64,000 nt of DNA from Myxococcales bacterium (GTDB lineage: Bacteria; Myxococcota_A; Polyangia; Polyangiales; Ga0077539). A program made the position numbers and the translations under genes. Below, piece after piece: positions 27,232 through 35,259 of this stretch. The notes below the pieces were generated by a model. That model was not told the DNA's origin. It made no database searches and worked only from the letters and a program-made list of their open reading frames with translations. Within the stretch, counting starts at the first letter, position 1. Every line of letters starts with the position of its first letter. The stretch covers positions 62,001-126,000 of the forward strand of contig JAEUKH010000041.1 in NCBI GenBank assembly GCA_016792845.1, given 5' to 3'.

Positions 27232-27795
27232 ATGCAACGAGCGGGCTTTCTTGGGTTGTCACGGTGGTTGGTGGTCGGTGCCATGGTGGTCATGGGTTGC
27301 GGCGATGGTGCCCAGTCCTTTCCGACCGAAGACGACGTCCCGGGTGGCGGTGAAGACGCCGCGGTCGAAGACGTTGGGCCGGGCCCGAGCTTCGACATTC
27401 CCCGTGACATGGGCAACGGCGAGTTCGACAGCGGCGGCGGCTTCGACGCCGGCAACCGGGTCGACACCGGTTCGCCGGTCGACCGCGGCAACGTGACCCC
27501 CGTCGACACGGGCGGCGGCGGCGGCGTGTGCCCGTCGTCGTGTCGCAGCAATGCCGACTGCAACCCTTGCCGCGACCCGAGCGACCCGCCCGGCAGCGAG
27601 TACTGCTGCACGAGCGGCTTGTGTCTCTTCATGTCGGGCATGTGCTCGGCCTCGACCGGCGACGGCGGCACCAACCCCGGCGGCGACGACGGCGGCGGCG
27701 GCGCTGACGGCGGCGGCGCGGGCGCTGACGCCAGCGGCGGCGCAGACGCGAGCCTCGATTTTGACGCGGCCGGCGGCCTCGACGCGGGCCCCTGA
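27232..27795 (+). CDS. Asp/Gly-rich lipoprotein with a cysteine-rich core
   Basis: A 187-residue lipoprotein (lipobox VVMGC, Cys23). Low-complexity FDAGNRVDTGSPVDRG-type linkers flank a central 45-residue segment with eight cysteines (CPSSCRSNADCNPC and EYCCTSGLC). This segment resembles small disulfide-rich repeats common in Myxococcota surface proteins. The tail is again Gly/Asp/Ala-rich. The function is unknown. It is divergent from guaB, with 151 bases between them. Confidence 0.72.
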   Translation: MQRAGFLGLSRWLVVGAMVVMGCGDGAQSFPTEDDVPGGGEDAAVEDVGPGPSFDIPRDMGNGEFDSGGGFDAGNRVDTGSPVDRGNVTPVDTGGGGGVCPSSCRSNADCNPCRDPSDPPGSEYCCTSGLCLFMSGMCSASTGDGGTNPGGDDGGGGADGGGAGADASGGADASLDFDAAGGLDAGP

Positions 27796-27825
27796 TCTCG
27801 CGCAAGACGCGCTTCGTCTTCGGTC

Positions 27826-29025
27826 TTGACCTTCTCTCCCTCACCCCACGCCGAACGCGCCCCTTGGTGGTCGCTCTCGCTCCTGCCGAACCGATACCCT
27901 GCCCTGCACGGGGTTCGCGCCTTGGCCATCGTGAGCGTGGTGCAGCACCATGTGACCGATTGGTTCCGCGCGTGGCGCATTCTGCCTGACACGCCCGCCA
28001 CGCGGCTCTCTCACGGCCTCTGGTTCGGGATGGACCTCTTCTTCATCCTCAGCGGCTTCCTCATCGGCTCGATGATCCTCGGGGCGCAGCGCGAGGGGGC
28101 GCTCCGCTTCGGGCGCTTCTACCTCCGCCGCGCCTTCCGCATCTTCCCGGCCTACTACGTGGTGCTTAGCCTTCTGGCCTTCGGGCTCCCTGCGCTCTTG
28201 GGCATCACGCTGAGCGCCGAGCAGCGCGCGGGCCTTTGGGCCGAGTACCTCTACCTCACCAACTACCTCCCCTGGGCCGGTCGCGCGGTGATGCCTTACG
28301 CCTGGTCGCTCGCGGTCGAAGAGCACTTCTACCTCCTCGTCCCGCTCCTCCTCGCGGGCCTCGCGCGGGTGCGCTCGCGGGCGCTCCAGCTCGGCAGCCT
28401 CACCTTGCTCTGGGCTTCGGGTTTTGCCCTCCGCCTCGCGGTGTTCGCGCTGCACGGCCCCCGCACCCGCGACGCCATGGTGGCCACGTTCTACATCCAG
28501 TCGCACTTCCGCTACGACATCCTCATCGCGGGCGTCTGGCTGGCCGTGGTCGAGCATCACCACGCCGCGGCCCTCGACGCCGCCATCGCCCGCCCGGCGG
28601 TGCGTCGCGGGCTCCTGGCCCTCTCGGCCGCGGCCTTCGGCCTGCTGTTTTACTACCCCCTCCAAGCGCAGCACCCGGCCTTCAACCTCTTCTGCTGGGG
28701 CGCCCTCACCTCGCTCGGCTACGTGCCGCTCATCTTGGTGCTCTTGCACGCGCGCACGGCCTGGGTGGCGGCGCTCGGGTGGTCGGGCTTTCGCCGCTGG
28801 GCCACCCTCGGATACGGCATCTACCTCGTGCACGTGCCGCTCATCGCCCTGGTCACGGTGCCCTGGGCCGGCGCGGCGATGCTGCGCGGCAGCCTCAACT
28901 TCGGCGGCGCCTGGTGCCTCGCCCTCGGGCTCGGCCTCGCGCTCTCGACGGCCTTGGCCTGGGTGCTCCACGTCGCGGTCGAGAAGCCCGCGATGGCGCT
29001 GCGCGATCGCTTGACGGCGCCCTGA
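27826..29025 (+). CDS. Acyltransferase 3 (OafA/YrhL-type) membrane protein
   Basis: A 399-residue protein with about ten membrane segments. Family motifs are present: LHGVRALAIVSVVQHH with the catalytic His, FFILSGFLIG, FYLRRAFRIFPAYY and WSLAVEEHFYLLVPL. Such proteins O-acylate sugars on the outer side of the inner membrane. It may modify the exopolysaccharide or lipopolysaccharide made by the neighbouring locus (inference). The start is a TTG at 27826; no nearby ATG retains the N-terminal motif with better spacing. Confidence 0.85.
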   Translation: MTFSPSPHAERAPWWSLSLLPNRYPALHGVRALAIVSVVQHHVTDWFRAWRILPDTPATRLSHGLWFGMDLFFILSGFLIGSMILGAQREGALRFGRFYLRRAFRIFPAYYVVLSLLAFGLPALLGITLSAEQRAGLWAEYLYLTNYLPWAGRAVMPYAWSLAVEEHFYLLVPLLLAGLARVRSRALQLGSLTLLWASGFALRLAVFALHGPRTRDAMVATFYIQSHFRYDILIAGVWLAVVEHHHAAALDAAIARPAVRRGLLALSAAAFGLLFYYPLQAQHPAFNLFCWGALTSLGYVPLILVLLHARTAWVAALGWSGFRRWATLGYGIYLVHVPLIALVTVPWAGAAMLRGSLNFGGAWCLALGLGLALSTALAWVLHVAVEKPAMALRDRLTAP

Positions 29026-29047
29026 GGGTGACCAACCCTCTCGCGGG

Positions 29048-29452
29048 GTGAGACACCGCGCGCTGCTGCGTTGGGCCCCGCTCTGGGCACCCTGGCTTGC
29101 GGTTTGGGGCACCGTCGCCGCGGGGAGCCCGAGGCCCATGTTGCACCGCAGCATTCCCCACGAGCGCTTCGAGCCGACGGTCTGCACCTGGCACTGTCAC
29201 AACCACGGCTGTCGCCATCGCCCGCGGCTGCCCTCGTTCTTGACCGGTGACCGCGGCGCCTTCGGCCTCACCATCGCGACCCTCGGCGCGCTCGGTCGTC
29301 GGCTGAGCGCCCACCCGGGCCGCGGCTACGGGCTCGCCAACCTCGCCGTGTTTTGCGTCGGGTGGCCGCTTGTCACCCTCGCGCTCTGGCGAAAGGCCCT
29401 GAGCCTGGGTGAAGAGGCGCGGGCCCTCGAAGCGCGGCTGCGTCGCCCATGA
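29048..29452 (+). CDS. Small membrane protein with a Cys/His cluster
   Basis: A 134-residue protein that I do not recognise. It has a short N-terminal hydrophobic segment. A dense metal-ligand-like cluster, CTWHCHNHGCRH, follows at about residues 47-58, with a second hydrophobic segment (LANLAVFCVGWPLVTLAL) near residue 100. The GTG start lies 23 bases after the acyltransferase gene, and its stop overlaps the next ATG, so the three genes are probably an operon. A PhaR-like palindrome at 29139-29153 lies inside it. Confidence 0.6.
   Translation: MRHRALLRWAPLWAPWLAVWGTVAAGSPRPMLHRSIPHERFEPTVCTWHCHNHGCRHRPRLPSFLTGDRGAFGLTIATLGALGRRLSAHPGRGYGLANLAVFCVGWPLVTLALWRKALSLGEEARALEARLRRP
29139..29153. 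promoter_or_regulatory. PhaR-type palindrome TGTTGCACCGCAGCA
   Basis: Arms TGTTGC and GCAGCA around a three-base centre. Leftmost copy of the dispersed motif. Inside the Cys/His membrane protein gene. Confidence 0.4.
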
Positions 29453-29715
29453 GCGTCGCGTCGCTCGGCATCGCGCTCTACGCCCTCTGCGTCGACTTCA
29501 TGTTGGTCACCGCGCGGGCGCTCTCGCTCACCTACCGCGACACCAATGTGCTGGGGCTCCTCGTGTTGATGCCGCTCTCGACCGCGGCCCTGGGCCTCTG
29601 GGTGCTCGCCCTGCGGCGACGCTGCGCACACCTGCGCGCGCTCACGGAACGCTCTGCCCGTCGCTGCACCGACGGTACCGCCCGTCGAGCCGATCGGCCC
29701 CCGGGAGGATGCTGA
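29449..29715 (+). CDS. Small two-helix membrane protein
   Basis: An 88-residue protein with two hydrophobic segments (ASLGIALYALCVDFMLV and VLGLLVLMPLSTAALGLWVLAL) and a basic C-terminal tail. Its ATG overlaps the stop of the preceding membrane-protein gene, which supports it as real. Its last 25 codons overlap the convergent GH114 gene. The tail beyond the second helix may be read-through of no importance. The function is unknown. Confidence 0.5.
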   Translation: MSVASLGIALYALCVDFMLVTARALSLTYRDTNVLGLLVLMPLSTAALGLWVLALRRRCAHLRALTERSARRCTDGTARRADRPPGGC

Positions 29716-30718
29716 AAAAACCCATCGACCGCGCCCCCGGACACACCGTCAGCGCGAGCCGCGCGGCGTCGCCGTACTCGATCTGGAGCACGGATTTGTT
29801 GCGCTGCACAAACGCGCCGAGCCGCCCGCACTCGCGGTACGCGAAGCACGACTCGTTGATGGCGAAATCGAAGTCAGCCGCGAGGGCGTCGACCTGATCG
29901 AGGTCGTTCTTCAGGCCCACCACGAGCCCCCGCCGGTGCGCCTCGCTCGCGAGGAAGCGGTTGTACGCGAGCTGATCGCTGGCGCTGAGCGAGAAGCCCG
30001 AGGCCTGGGTGTACCCGTCGACGTTGTCGGGGTCGACGCCGTCACAGCCCATCGCCCGCGCCCGATCGAGGCGCCCGAGCATCACCGCGCGCACCGAGGC
30101 GGCCCGCACGTCGAGCCAGCGTTCGCCCGGCCACCCGTCGAGCGCCCGGCCCACCGCCGACGCCGCGAAGCGCCCGTGGTCGGGGCGCCAGTCTTCGTCG
30201 CTCCCGGCGCTGAAGTAGCACACGACCCGTCGCCCGCGGCGATGCAGACGCTCGACCACCGCCGCGGTGTTGTCAAAGAGGTCGATGTCGAACCAGTCGG
30301 CGTCGACGGTCTCGACGACCGGCGCTTCGAGGTCGATGTGCCACCGGGCCCCCGACGCCGGGCTCACGGGCCCTGTAACGGCATCACGGCCCCCCGCATC
30401 GACAGAGCCCGCGTCGACAGAGCCCGCGTCGACGGAGCCCGCGTCGACGGAGCCCGCGTCGAGGCTCGGGCGGTCTTGGGCCGGGCCGAGGTCGCTCGGT
30501 GCGAGGTCTCGCTGCACCGCAACATCGACGGCGCCCCGGTCTTGAGGGCTCACCGCGTCGAGGGGCGAGGCGTCTTGCTGCGTCGCAACATCGAGCCCGG
30601 GCCGCTCTCGCTGCACCGCAACATCGACCCCGGCCTCGGGCGCCTCGGAGCCCGCCCGCTCACCCGGGGCGCAGGCCACGACCGAGCACACCGCCAGGGC
30701 CGTCACGCGTCGCAACAC
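29642..30718 (-). CDS. GH114-type (endo-alpha-1,4-polygalactosaminidase-like) lipoprotein
   Basis: A 358-residue lipoprotein. A hydrophobic signal ends in the lipobox CSVVAC. A linker of about 90 residues is rich in Asp, Gln and Ala and holds four SVDAG repeats. The C-terminal 230 residues are a TIM-barrel-like GH114 domain: WFDIDLFDN, VVCYFSAGSDEDWRPD, GCDGVDPDNVDGY, GLKNDLDQ and INESCFAY. It should cut galactosamine-containing polymers at the cell surface (family knowledge). The start is a GTG at 30718. Four PhaR-type palindromes lie in this gene, three of them in the linker. It is 71 bases downstream of the membrane glycosyltransferase gene. Confidence 0.75.
   Translation of the reverse strand: MLRRVTALAVCSVVACAPGERAGSEAPEAGVDVAVQRERPGLDVATQQDASPLDAVSPQDRGAVDVAVQRDLAPSDLGPAQDRPSLDAGSVDAGSVDAGSVDAGSVDAGGRDAVTGPVSPASGARWHIDLEAPVVETVDADWFDIDLFDNTAAVVERLHRRGRRVVCYFSAGSDEDWRPDHGRFAASAVGRALDGWPGERWLDVRAASVRAVMLGRLDRARAMGCDGVDPDNVDGYTQASGFSLSASDQLAYNRFLASEAHRRGLVVGLKNDLDQVDALAADFDFAINESCFAYRECGRLGAFVQRNKSVLQIEYGDAARLALTVCPGARSMGFFSILPGADRLDGRYRRCSDGQSVP
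29797..29811. promoter_or_regulatory. PhaR-type palindrome TGTTGCGCTGCACAA
   Basis: Left arm TGTTGC, right arm GCACAA. Inside the GH114 catalytic domain (minus strand, around FVQRNK). Confidence 0.45.
30399..30462. repeat. 15-bp in-frame repeats encoding SVDAG in the GH114 linker
   Basis: About four tandem 15-bp units (form GTCGACRGAGCCCGC) encode SVDAG repeats in the lipoprotein linker. They differ by single A/G changes, so they are likely recent expansions. Confidence 0.7.
30510..30524. promoter_or_regulatory. PhaR-type palindrome CGCTGCACCGCAACA
   Basis: Right arm GCAACA perfect, left arm CGCTGC with the first base changed. In the linker coding region of the GH114 gene. Confidence 0.4.
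30576..30590. promoter_or_regulatory. PhaR-type palindrome TGCTGCGTCGCAACA
   Basis: Matches TGnTGC-N3-GCAACA fully. In the GH114 linker, 66 bp from the copy at 30510 and 33 bp from the copy at 30609. Confidence 0.45.
30609..30623. promoter_or_regulatory. PhaR-type palindrome CGCTGCACCGCAACA
   Basis: Same variant as 30510-30524, about 95 bases inside the GH114 start codon. Three copies lie within 114 bp here. Confidence 0.4.
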
Positions 30719-30789
30719 GACCGAAGGATCGCCCACCCGACGCCCCGAGGGAAGGGCCCCCTCGCCCGCCCGACCGCCCCCCCGCGCGC

Positions 30790-32982
30790 TCAGGGCGCAG
30801 GGGCGCCGCGCAGCACGTCGAAGCCCCCGCGATAGCCCGTCGAGGCCGCCGCGCGCCCCACGCTCACGAGCCGCAAGGTGTGGCGTCCTCGGGCCAGGGA
30901 GAAGCGGCCCGGAGCCTCCCACACCGCGGCCGTCACCCGCGGCGCGTAGCCGTCGAAGCGGCCCAGGGTCTGCCCGTCGACGCGGCCCTCCCATTGACCG
31001 TAATCGGGCGCTCTGAGGGCCTCGACGCGCAGCGACCACACGCCCCCGTCGGCGATGTCGAAGGGCACCGTCAGGCTCGCCCCGGGAGACGCCTCGAAGA
31101 CAAACAGCACGTGCTCACCCGACGAGGCGATGCGGCAGCACCCGGGGGTGAACACGATCGAGGCGCCGAGCCCCTCGACCCGCTGAAACGCAGGCCAGGC
31201 GCGCTCAAGCTCGACGTCGAAGCCAGGCCCCGGCGCCGCCGACGCCGCGCGCGACACCTGGCCGAAGGCGCCCACATGCCAGACCCGGGCGCCCCGCGCG
31301 AAGCGGCGCGCGTCGAGGTTGCCGGCGCGGTCGTCGAGCACCAACACCCGCCCGGCGGGCGCGTCGCGCCACGGGTCGAGGGCCTCGGTGAACGACGCGA
31401 TGTCTCGAACGATCACCACCGCGTCGCGAAGATGCTGCGCTGCAACAATGGCGCGCACGTCGCTCCGCGGGGCTTGGATGGCCCGGGTAAGCGCCAGCCC
31501 CTCGCGCCACCGGGCTGCCGTCGGCAGGGCCATCAAGACCGCCACGCCGAGCACCGCGGCGCCGCGTCGGGCCCGCTCCGTCGCGGGGTCACGGCCGCGT
31601 CCGAGCCAGCCGCCGAGCCCCCACACCCCGTCGGCCAGGAGCACCACCAACACCGGCCCCGCGGGAAACAAATGCCGCGCCCCGTAGACCACCGCGTTGC
31701 CGTAGTAGAACAAGCCGTAGCCGAGCGAGAGCAGCAGGGCCCAACTCGCGCCGAGGGCCGTCGTGCGCCGCGGCCGCGCCATCACCCCCGCGAGGGCCAG
31801 CGCCGCCAGCGTCGAGAGCGCGAAGAGGTCGACCCCCAGGCGCCCGGTGCGCGCGCCCACCACCCGGAGCGCGTCATCGGGCGTGTACCCGTCAGCCCCG
31901 AACGACGCCCGCTCGGGCCCGTGCTCGACCGCGCAGCCCACGTCGACGCCGAACCCGAGCCGCAGACAGGTCGGGGGCCAATCCGCGCGGCGGGCGTAGG
32001 CGACCGAGGTGGGCACCCGAAACGACCCCGTCGCAGCCCGTTGTTGCAGCGCAACAAGACCCACCAGGGGCATCGCCGCGACGGCCGCAATCAGCAAGGT
32101 CTTTCGCACAGCGCTGCGGCGCAACATCGGAGCGAAAAGAAGGGGCATCACCGCGAGGCCGACGAGCATGCCGTCGAGCATCCGCGCGGCGAAGCACCAG
32201 CCGGCCGAGAGCCCCAACCCGAGGCCGGCCCAGGGGCCCTCGCGGCGCCCCTCGGCGAGGTCGAGCGCGGCCACCAGCGAGAGCGTCGCGAGCGCGCCCA
32301 CGAAGGCGTGAGACAAGAGGTCGGCGGTCTCGATGGCCCAGGCGAAGCTCGCCGCCGCGAAGGCCAGGGCGAGCCGCTCGACCGCAGGGTCGGGGCTCAC
32401 CCGGCGCGCGAAGCGAGACACCGCGAAGACGAGCCCGAGCCCCGTGACGGGCCCCGCGAGCCACGCGCGCCCGAGGGCCACGAAGGGCGCCAGAAAGAGC
32501 GGATACCCCGCGGCGAAGACCCCGTGCAGCCGCCCGTCGGCGCCCTCGAAGAGAAAGTGAACCGACTGCGCCAGCCCCGGCGCCGTCTCGGGCACGCCGA
32601 ACTGACCGTGGCCGAGCGCCCGCCCTTCGAGCACGTAGTGACACGCGTCGCGGGCCATCACCTGCCCGCGCATCGGGCCCCAGAACAGCCACCCCGGCAG
32701 CGCCGTCGCGGCGACCCCGGCGACGAGCCGCGCGGGCCACCGAGGCCCACCCCCCGCGAGCCACGCCGCGGCGCGCCCCAGGGGTTCGACCGAGGCCGCC
32801 ACGAGCGCCACCACGAGTGCAGCCGCGAGGCTCCAGCGCAGCCCCGGAGCCCCCCACTCGTCGCGCACCGCGGGCCACGAGAGGGCGGCCCACACCGCCG
32901 CGATCAGGGCGCCAAGACCGCGCCCGACGCGGGCCTCGGGCTGCCAGAGCTTCATCGCGCCTCGCGCCTCGGGGGTCGCCAC
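30790..32982 (-). CDS. Polytopic membrane glycosyltransferase-like protein with a C-terminal beta domain
   Basis: A 730-residue protein with about ten to twelve hydrophobic segments over residues 20-480. An acidic first loop (MARDACHYVLEGRAL) resembles GT-C enzymes of the ArnT/PMT class that use polyprenyl-phosphate sugars. Residues about 500-730 are soluble and beta-rich (VWSLRVEALRAPDYGQWEGR, RHTLRLVSVGR), like a carbohydrate-binding module. It starts 10 bases after the UbiA gene, so an operon of UbiA, this protein and GH114 is likely. UbiA could make the polyprenyl donor or its precursor (inference). The start may be the ATG nine codons later. Confidence 0.65.
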   Translation of the reverse strand: MATPEARGAMKLWQPEARVGRGLGALIAAVWAALSWPAVRDEWGAPGLRWSLAAALVVALVAASVEPLGRAAAWLAGGGPRWPARLVAGVAATALPGWLFWGPMRGQVMARDACHYVLEGRALGHGQFGVPETAPGLAQSVHFLFEGADGRLHGVFAAGYPLFLAPFVALGRAWLAGPVTGLGLVFAVSRFARRVSPDPAVERLALAFAAASFAWAIETADLLSHAFVGALATLSLVAALDLAEGRREGPWAGLGLGLSAGWCFAARMLDGMLVGLAVMPLLFAPMLRRSAVRKTLLIAAVAAMPLVGLVALQQRAATGSFRVPTSVAYARRADWPPTCLRLGFGVDVGCAVEHGPERASFGADGYTPDDALRVVGARTGRLGVDLFALSTLAALALAGVMARPRRTTALGASWALLLSLGYGLFYYGNAVVYGARHLFPAGPVLVVLLADGVWGLGGWLGRGRDPATERARRGAAVLGVAVLMALPTAARWREGLALTRAIQAPRSDVRAIVAAQHLRDAVVIVRDIASFTEALDPWRDAPAGRVLVLDDRAGNLDARRFARGARVWHVGAFGQVSRAASAAPGPGFDVELERAWPAFQRVEGLGASIVFTPGCCRIASSGEHVLFVFEASPGASLTVPFDIADGGVWSLRVEALRAPDYGQWEGRVDGQTLGRFDGYAPRVTAAVWEAPGRFSLARGRHTLRLVSVGRAAASTGYRGGFDVLRGAPAP
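31433..31447. promoter_or_regulatory. PhaR-type palindrome TGCTGCGCTGCAACA
   Basis: Full match to TGnTGC-N3-GCAACA, inside the membrane glycosyltransferase gene. Confidence 0.45.
32042..32056. promoter_or_regulatory. PhaR-type palindrome TGTTGCAGCGCAACA
   Basis: Perfect inverted repeat extended by one base on each side (TTGTTGC and GCAACAA). Inside the glycosyltransferase gene, encoding LLQRA-type residues on the minus strand. Confidence 0.5.
32112..32126. promoter_or_regulatory. PhaR-type palindrome CGCTGCGGCGCAACA
   Basis: One mismatch in the left arm. Its centre is 70 bp from the perfect copy at 32042, close to a whole number of helical turns. Confidence 0.4.
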
Positions 32983-32992
32983 GACGAGGCTT

Positions 32993-33808
32993 CTACCCCC
33001 AGCGAACGAGCGCCATCAAGACCAGCCAGGTCGCGCCGAAGAGCACCCTGAGCTGATCCCACGAGCGGCGCGCCGCAGCCGGGGTCAAGCGCACCCCCAC
33101 GCCCAAGGCGAGCACGAGCCCGACCGGGTGGATCATCACCGCCGCGTAGAGTGCTGCACCGCACAAAAACGCCCGCGCGAGCCGCGCCGTCGCCGCGGCG
33201 CCGAGCACCACCGCCGTAGTCTTCACCCCCGCGGCCTCATCGGTCGGCTGGTCTCGCAGCACTTGAACGCACTCGGTCACCACCGAGAGGAGCCCGAGGA
33301 GCCCCGCGAGCCTCCACCCTCGGGCCACCGCGGGCGCGAAGCCCACCATCGCCATCGAGACGCCCCAGAGGGCCATCGCCACGAGGTCATAGAGGGCCCG
33401 GTGTTTGAGCACCCGCGAGTACGCGAAGATCACCGCGATGTTGACCAGGGCCGTGAGCCCGAGACCGCCGCCCGCGACGAAGCCGCCCGCGACGAGCGCC
33501 ACCCCGAGGGCGGCGACGATGCCCCAGGCGAGGCGACGGTGGGCGGCGAGGTGGCGCGTCCGCCCGAGGTCGCGCCCTTCGGCGGCGAGGTCGATCTCGA
33601 CGTCGAAGCAGTCGTTGACCAGGTACACAAAGACGTTGAGCGCCGCGCCGAAGAGGCCGCGCAGGCCGAGCTCGCGGGGCCCCGCGCCGAGGGCCAGCGC
33701 GAGGGTCAGGCTCGTGGCCAGGTTCGCCGCTTCGCGCTTCTTCACACGGTAGACCACCACGTCGGCGACGATCTTCGCCGCGGCGGCAATGACATTCTCA
33801 GACGACAC
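32993..33808 (-). CDS. UbiA-family prenyltransferase
   Basis: A 271-residue integral membrane enzyme. The two Asp-rich substrate motifs are present: NDCFDVEID at about residues 65-73 and RDQPTDEAAGVKTT near 190. This family transfers polyprenyl groups to aromatic or phosphoribosyl acceptors. The acceptor is not evident: no menaquinone, haem or tocopherol genes are adjacent. The neighbouring GT-C-like gene hints at a polyprenyl-phosphate sugar donor pathway. It is the first gene of the minus-strand operon that ends with GH114. Confidence 0.85.
   Translation of the reverse strand: MSSENVIAAAAKIVADVVVYRVKKREAANLATSLTLALALGAGPRELGLRGLFGAALNVFVYLVNDCFDVEIDLAAEGRDLGRTRHLAAHRRLAWGIVAALGVALVAGGFVAGGGLGLTALVNIAVIFAYSRVLKHRALYDLVAMALWGVSMAMVGFAPAVARGWRLAGLLGLLSVVTECVQVLRDQPTDEAAGVKTTAVVLGAAATARLARAFLCGAALYAAVMIHPVGLVLALGVGVRLTPAAARRSWDQLRVLFGATWLVLMALVRWG
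33152..33166. promoter_or_regulatory. PhaR-type palindrome TGCTGCACCGCACAA
   Basis: Left arm TGCTGC, right arm GCACAA. Inside the UbiA gene. Confidence 0.4.
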
Positions 33809-33865
33809 GCGCCCTTAGAGTCTCGCACAGCCCCGACAGACGCGGCGAGGTTGAACGCCCGGAGG

Positions 33866-33923
33866 CCCAAAAACAAGCGGCGAAGCCTTTTGCATCGTGG
33901 GGGGAGGATGCAGGCTTCGCCGC
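33866..33923 (-). terminator. Long hairpin with T-run, terminator of the phaC transcript
   Basis: Outer stem GCGGCGAAGCC (33877-33887) with GGCTTCGCCGC (33913-33923), inner stem TGCATC with GATGCA, and a ten-base G-rich loop. On the minus strand it is followed by TTGTTTTTGGG, as expected for a rho-independent terminator about 170 bases after the phaC stop. The flanking GGAGGCCCAAAAACA is shared with the ndk terminator. Confidence 0.75.
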
Positions 33924-34092
33924 GCGACAGACCTTAGTGCAGCCCATGTGCCACCGCGCCGTCGACGGAATTTCGCGGACTTGCCTGCGATGGCCCCTGT
34001 GCGCGTCTTGCACCGCTGAAAGACCGACAGACCGCGCTGAAAGGTACCCTGCGATGTGCAGCGCGCGGCCACCCGAGAGGGGCATCGACGCC

Positions 34093-35259
34093 TCAGCGCG
34101 CGGGCTTGCGTCGACGCGCGGCCTTGGGGAGCGTGGCGGGCGCAGGGGCCGTGACAGCGGGCGCGGGGGACGTGACGGCGGGCGCGGGGGACGTGACGGC
34201 GGGCGCGGGGGCGTCGTGGTCGTGGGCGGCCCACCAGGCGGCGAGGCGAGGCCAGAGGCCCTCGCTGGCCTTTCGAGAGACGACCGCGCCGACGTGGCCG
34301 CCTGACAGGGTCAGGAGGGTCTTGTCGGGCGACGCGATCTTCTCGATGAGTTGGGCGACGCTGGTCTGCGACACGATGTTGTCGTGGGCGAAGCTTACGG
34401 CCAAGGTCGGGCAGGTGATGGCTTCGAGGCGGCAGCGGCGGCCGCCGAGGGTGAAGCGCCCCGCCACGAGGTCGTCGCCGCGGTAGAGGGCGTCGATGTA
34501 CCGACGGTACGCCTCGCCGGGGAAGCTGACGTTGTCGTTGCCCCAGGTCTCGAGGGCGAGGTACCCGTCGAGGAACTCATCGTCCCACGCGCGGTCGAGG
34601 AGGTGCGCGGCTTTTGAGAGGGGCAAGGTGGGCCTGAGCATCTGAAAGGCGCCCTGCATCACCTGCCAGGGTACGAGCCCTGTTGCGCTGCACAACGCGT
34701 CGAGGTCAAACGTGGGGGTGTTCGTCCACTGGGTGAGCATGCCCCCGTCGTGGAAGGCCACCGGCGCGGCGAGCCCCGTGAGCGAGGCCACCCGCTCGGG
34801 GTGCGCCGCGGTGTAGATCGCCGCCAGGGTGCCCCCGAGGCAGTACCCCAAGAGGTGGGCCTTGTTGCGCCGCGAATGTTGCGCCGCAACACGGAGGGCG
34901 CGCCCGATGTACCCCTCGCAGATCGCGTCAAAGCTGAGGTACCGGTCTTCATCGCCGGGCGTGCCCCAGTCGACGATGAACACGTCGTGACCGCGGGCCA
35001 CGAGGAACTCGACGAAGCTCCGACCGGGCTGCAAATCGAGCACATAGTGCCGGTTGATGAGCGAGGGCACGAGCACCACCGGCGTCTCGTACGCGAGGCC
35101 CTCGGGCCGCGCGCGGTACCGCAAGAGCCGCCACTTGTTCTCATGGTGAACGGCGTCGGCGGGGGTCGCGCCGACCACGGGCCGCGGCCGCGACACGAGC
35201 CCGATGAGGTTGCGCCACCGCCGGGTCTCGCGCGCGCCCGGGTCGTCGACGGCGCCCAT
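34093..35259 (-). CDS. phaC: Poly(3-hydroxyalkanoate) synthase PhaC, short class III-like
   Basis: Polymerises 3-hydroxyacyl-CoA into PHA at the granule surface. Of 388 residues, the lipase-like box GYCLGG places the nucleophile at Cys140. The catalytic Asp is in FAHDNIVS (about 293) and the His in GGHVGAV (about 322). VVLVPSLINRHYVLDL and the FIVDWGTPGDEDRYLSFDA segment are family signatures. The C-terminus ends in TSPAPAV repeats and a basic tail. The ATG overlaps the stop of the acyl-CoA ligase (TGATG), so the two are translationally coupled. Two PhaR-type palindromes lie in the coding region. A second PhaC is at 39018-40082. Confidence 0.9.
   Translation of the reverse strand: MGAVDDPGARETRRWRNLIGLVSRPRPVVGATPADAVHHENKWRLLRYRARPEGLAYETPVVLVPSLINRHYVLDLQPGRSFVEFLVARGHDVFIVDWGTPGDEDRYLSFDAICEGYIGRALRVAAQHSRRNKAHLLGYCLGGTLAAIYTAAHPERVASLTGLAAPVAFHDGGMLTQWTNTPTFDLDALCSATGLVPWQVMQGAFQMLRPTLPLSKAAHLLDRAWDDEFLDGYLALETWGNDNVSFPGEAYRRYIDALYRGDDLVAGRFTLGGRRCRLEAITCPTLAVSFAHDNIVSQTSVAQLIEKIASPDKTLLTLSGGHVGAVVSRKASEGLWPRLAAWWAAHDHDAPAPAVTSPAPAVTSPAPAVTAPAPATLPKAARRRKPAR
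34681..34695. promoter_or_regulatory. PhaR-type palindrome TGTTGCGCTGCACAA
   Basis: Arms TGTTGC and GCACAA, inside phaC where the minus strand encodes DALCSAT. Confidence 0.45.
34863..34891. promoter_or_regulatory. Tandem PhaR-type sites in phaC
   Basis: A full copy, TGTTGCGCCGCAACA, at 34877-34891 is directly preceded by a degenerate copy, TGTTGCGCCGCGAA, at 34863-34876. They are 14 bases apart, in the phaC coding region near the active-site cysteine. Confidence 0.45.

Noticed and set aside
28880..28894. TGCTGCGCGGCAGCC as a further PhaR-type site
   Set aside because: Both arms are GC-only variants and the last base is wrong; such matches are expected by chance in this sequence. Not counted.
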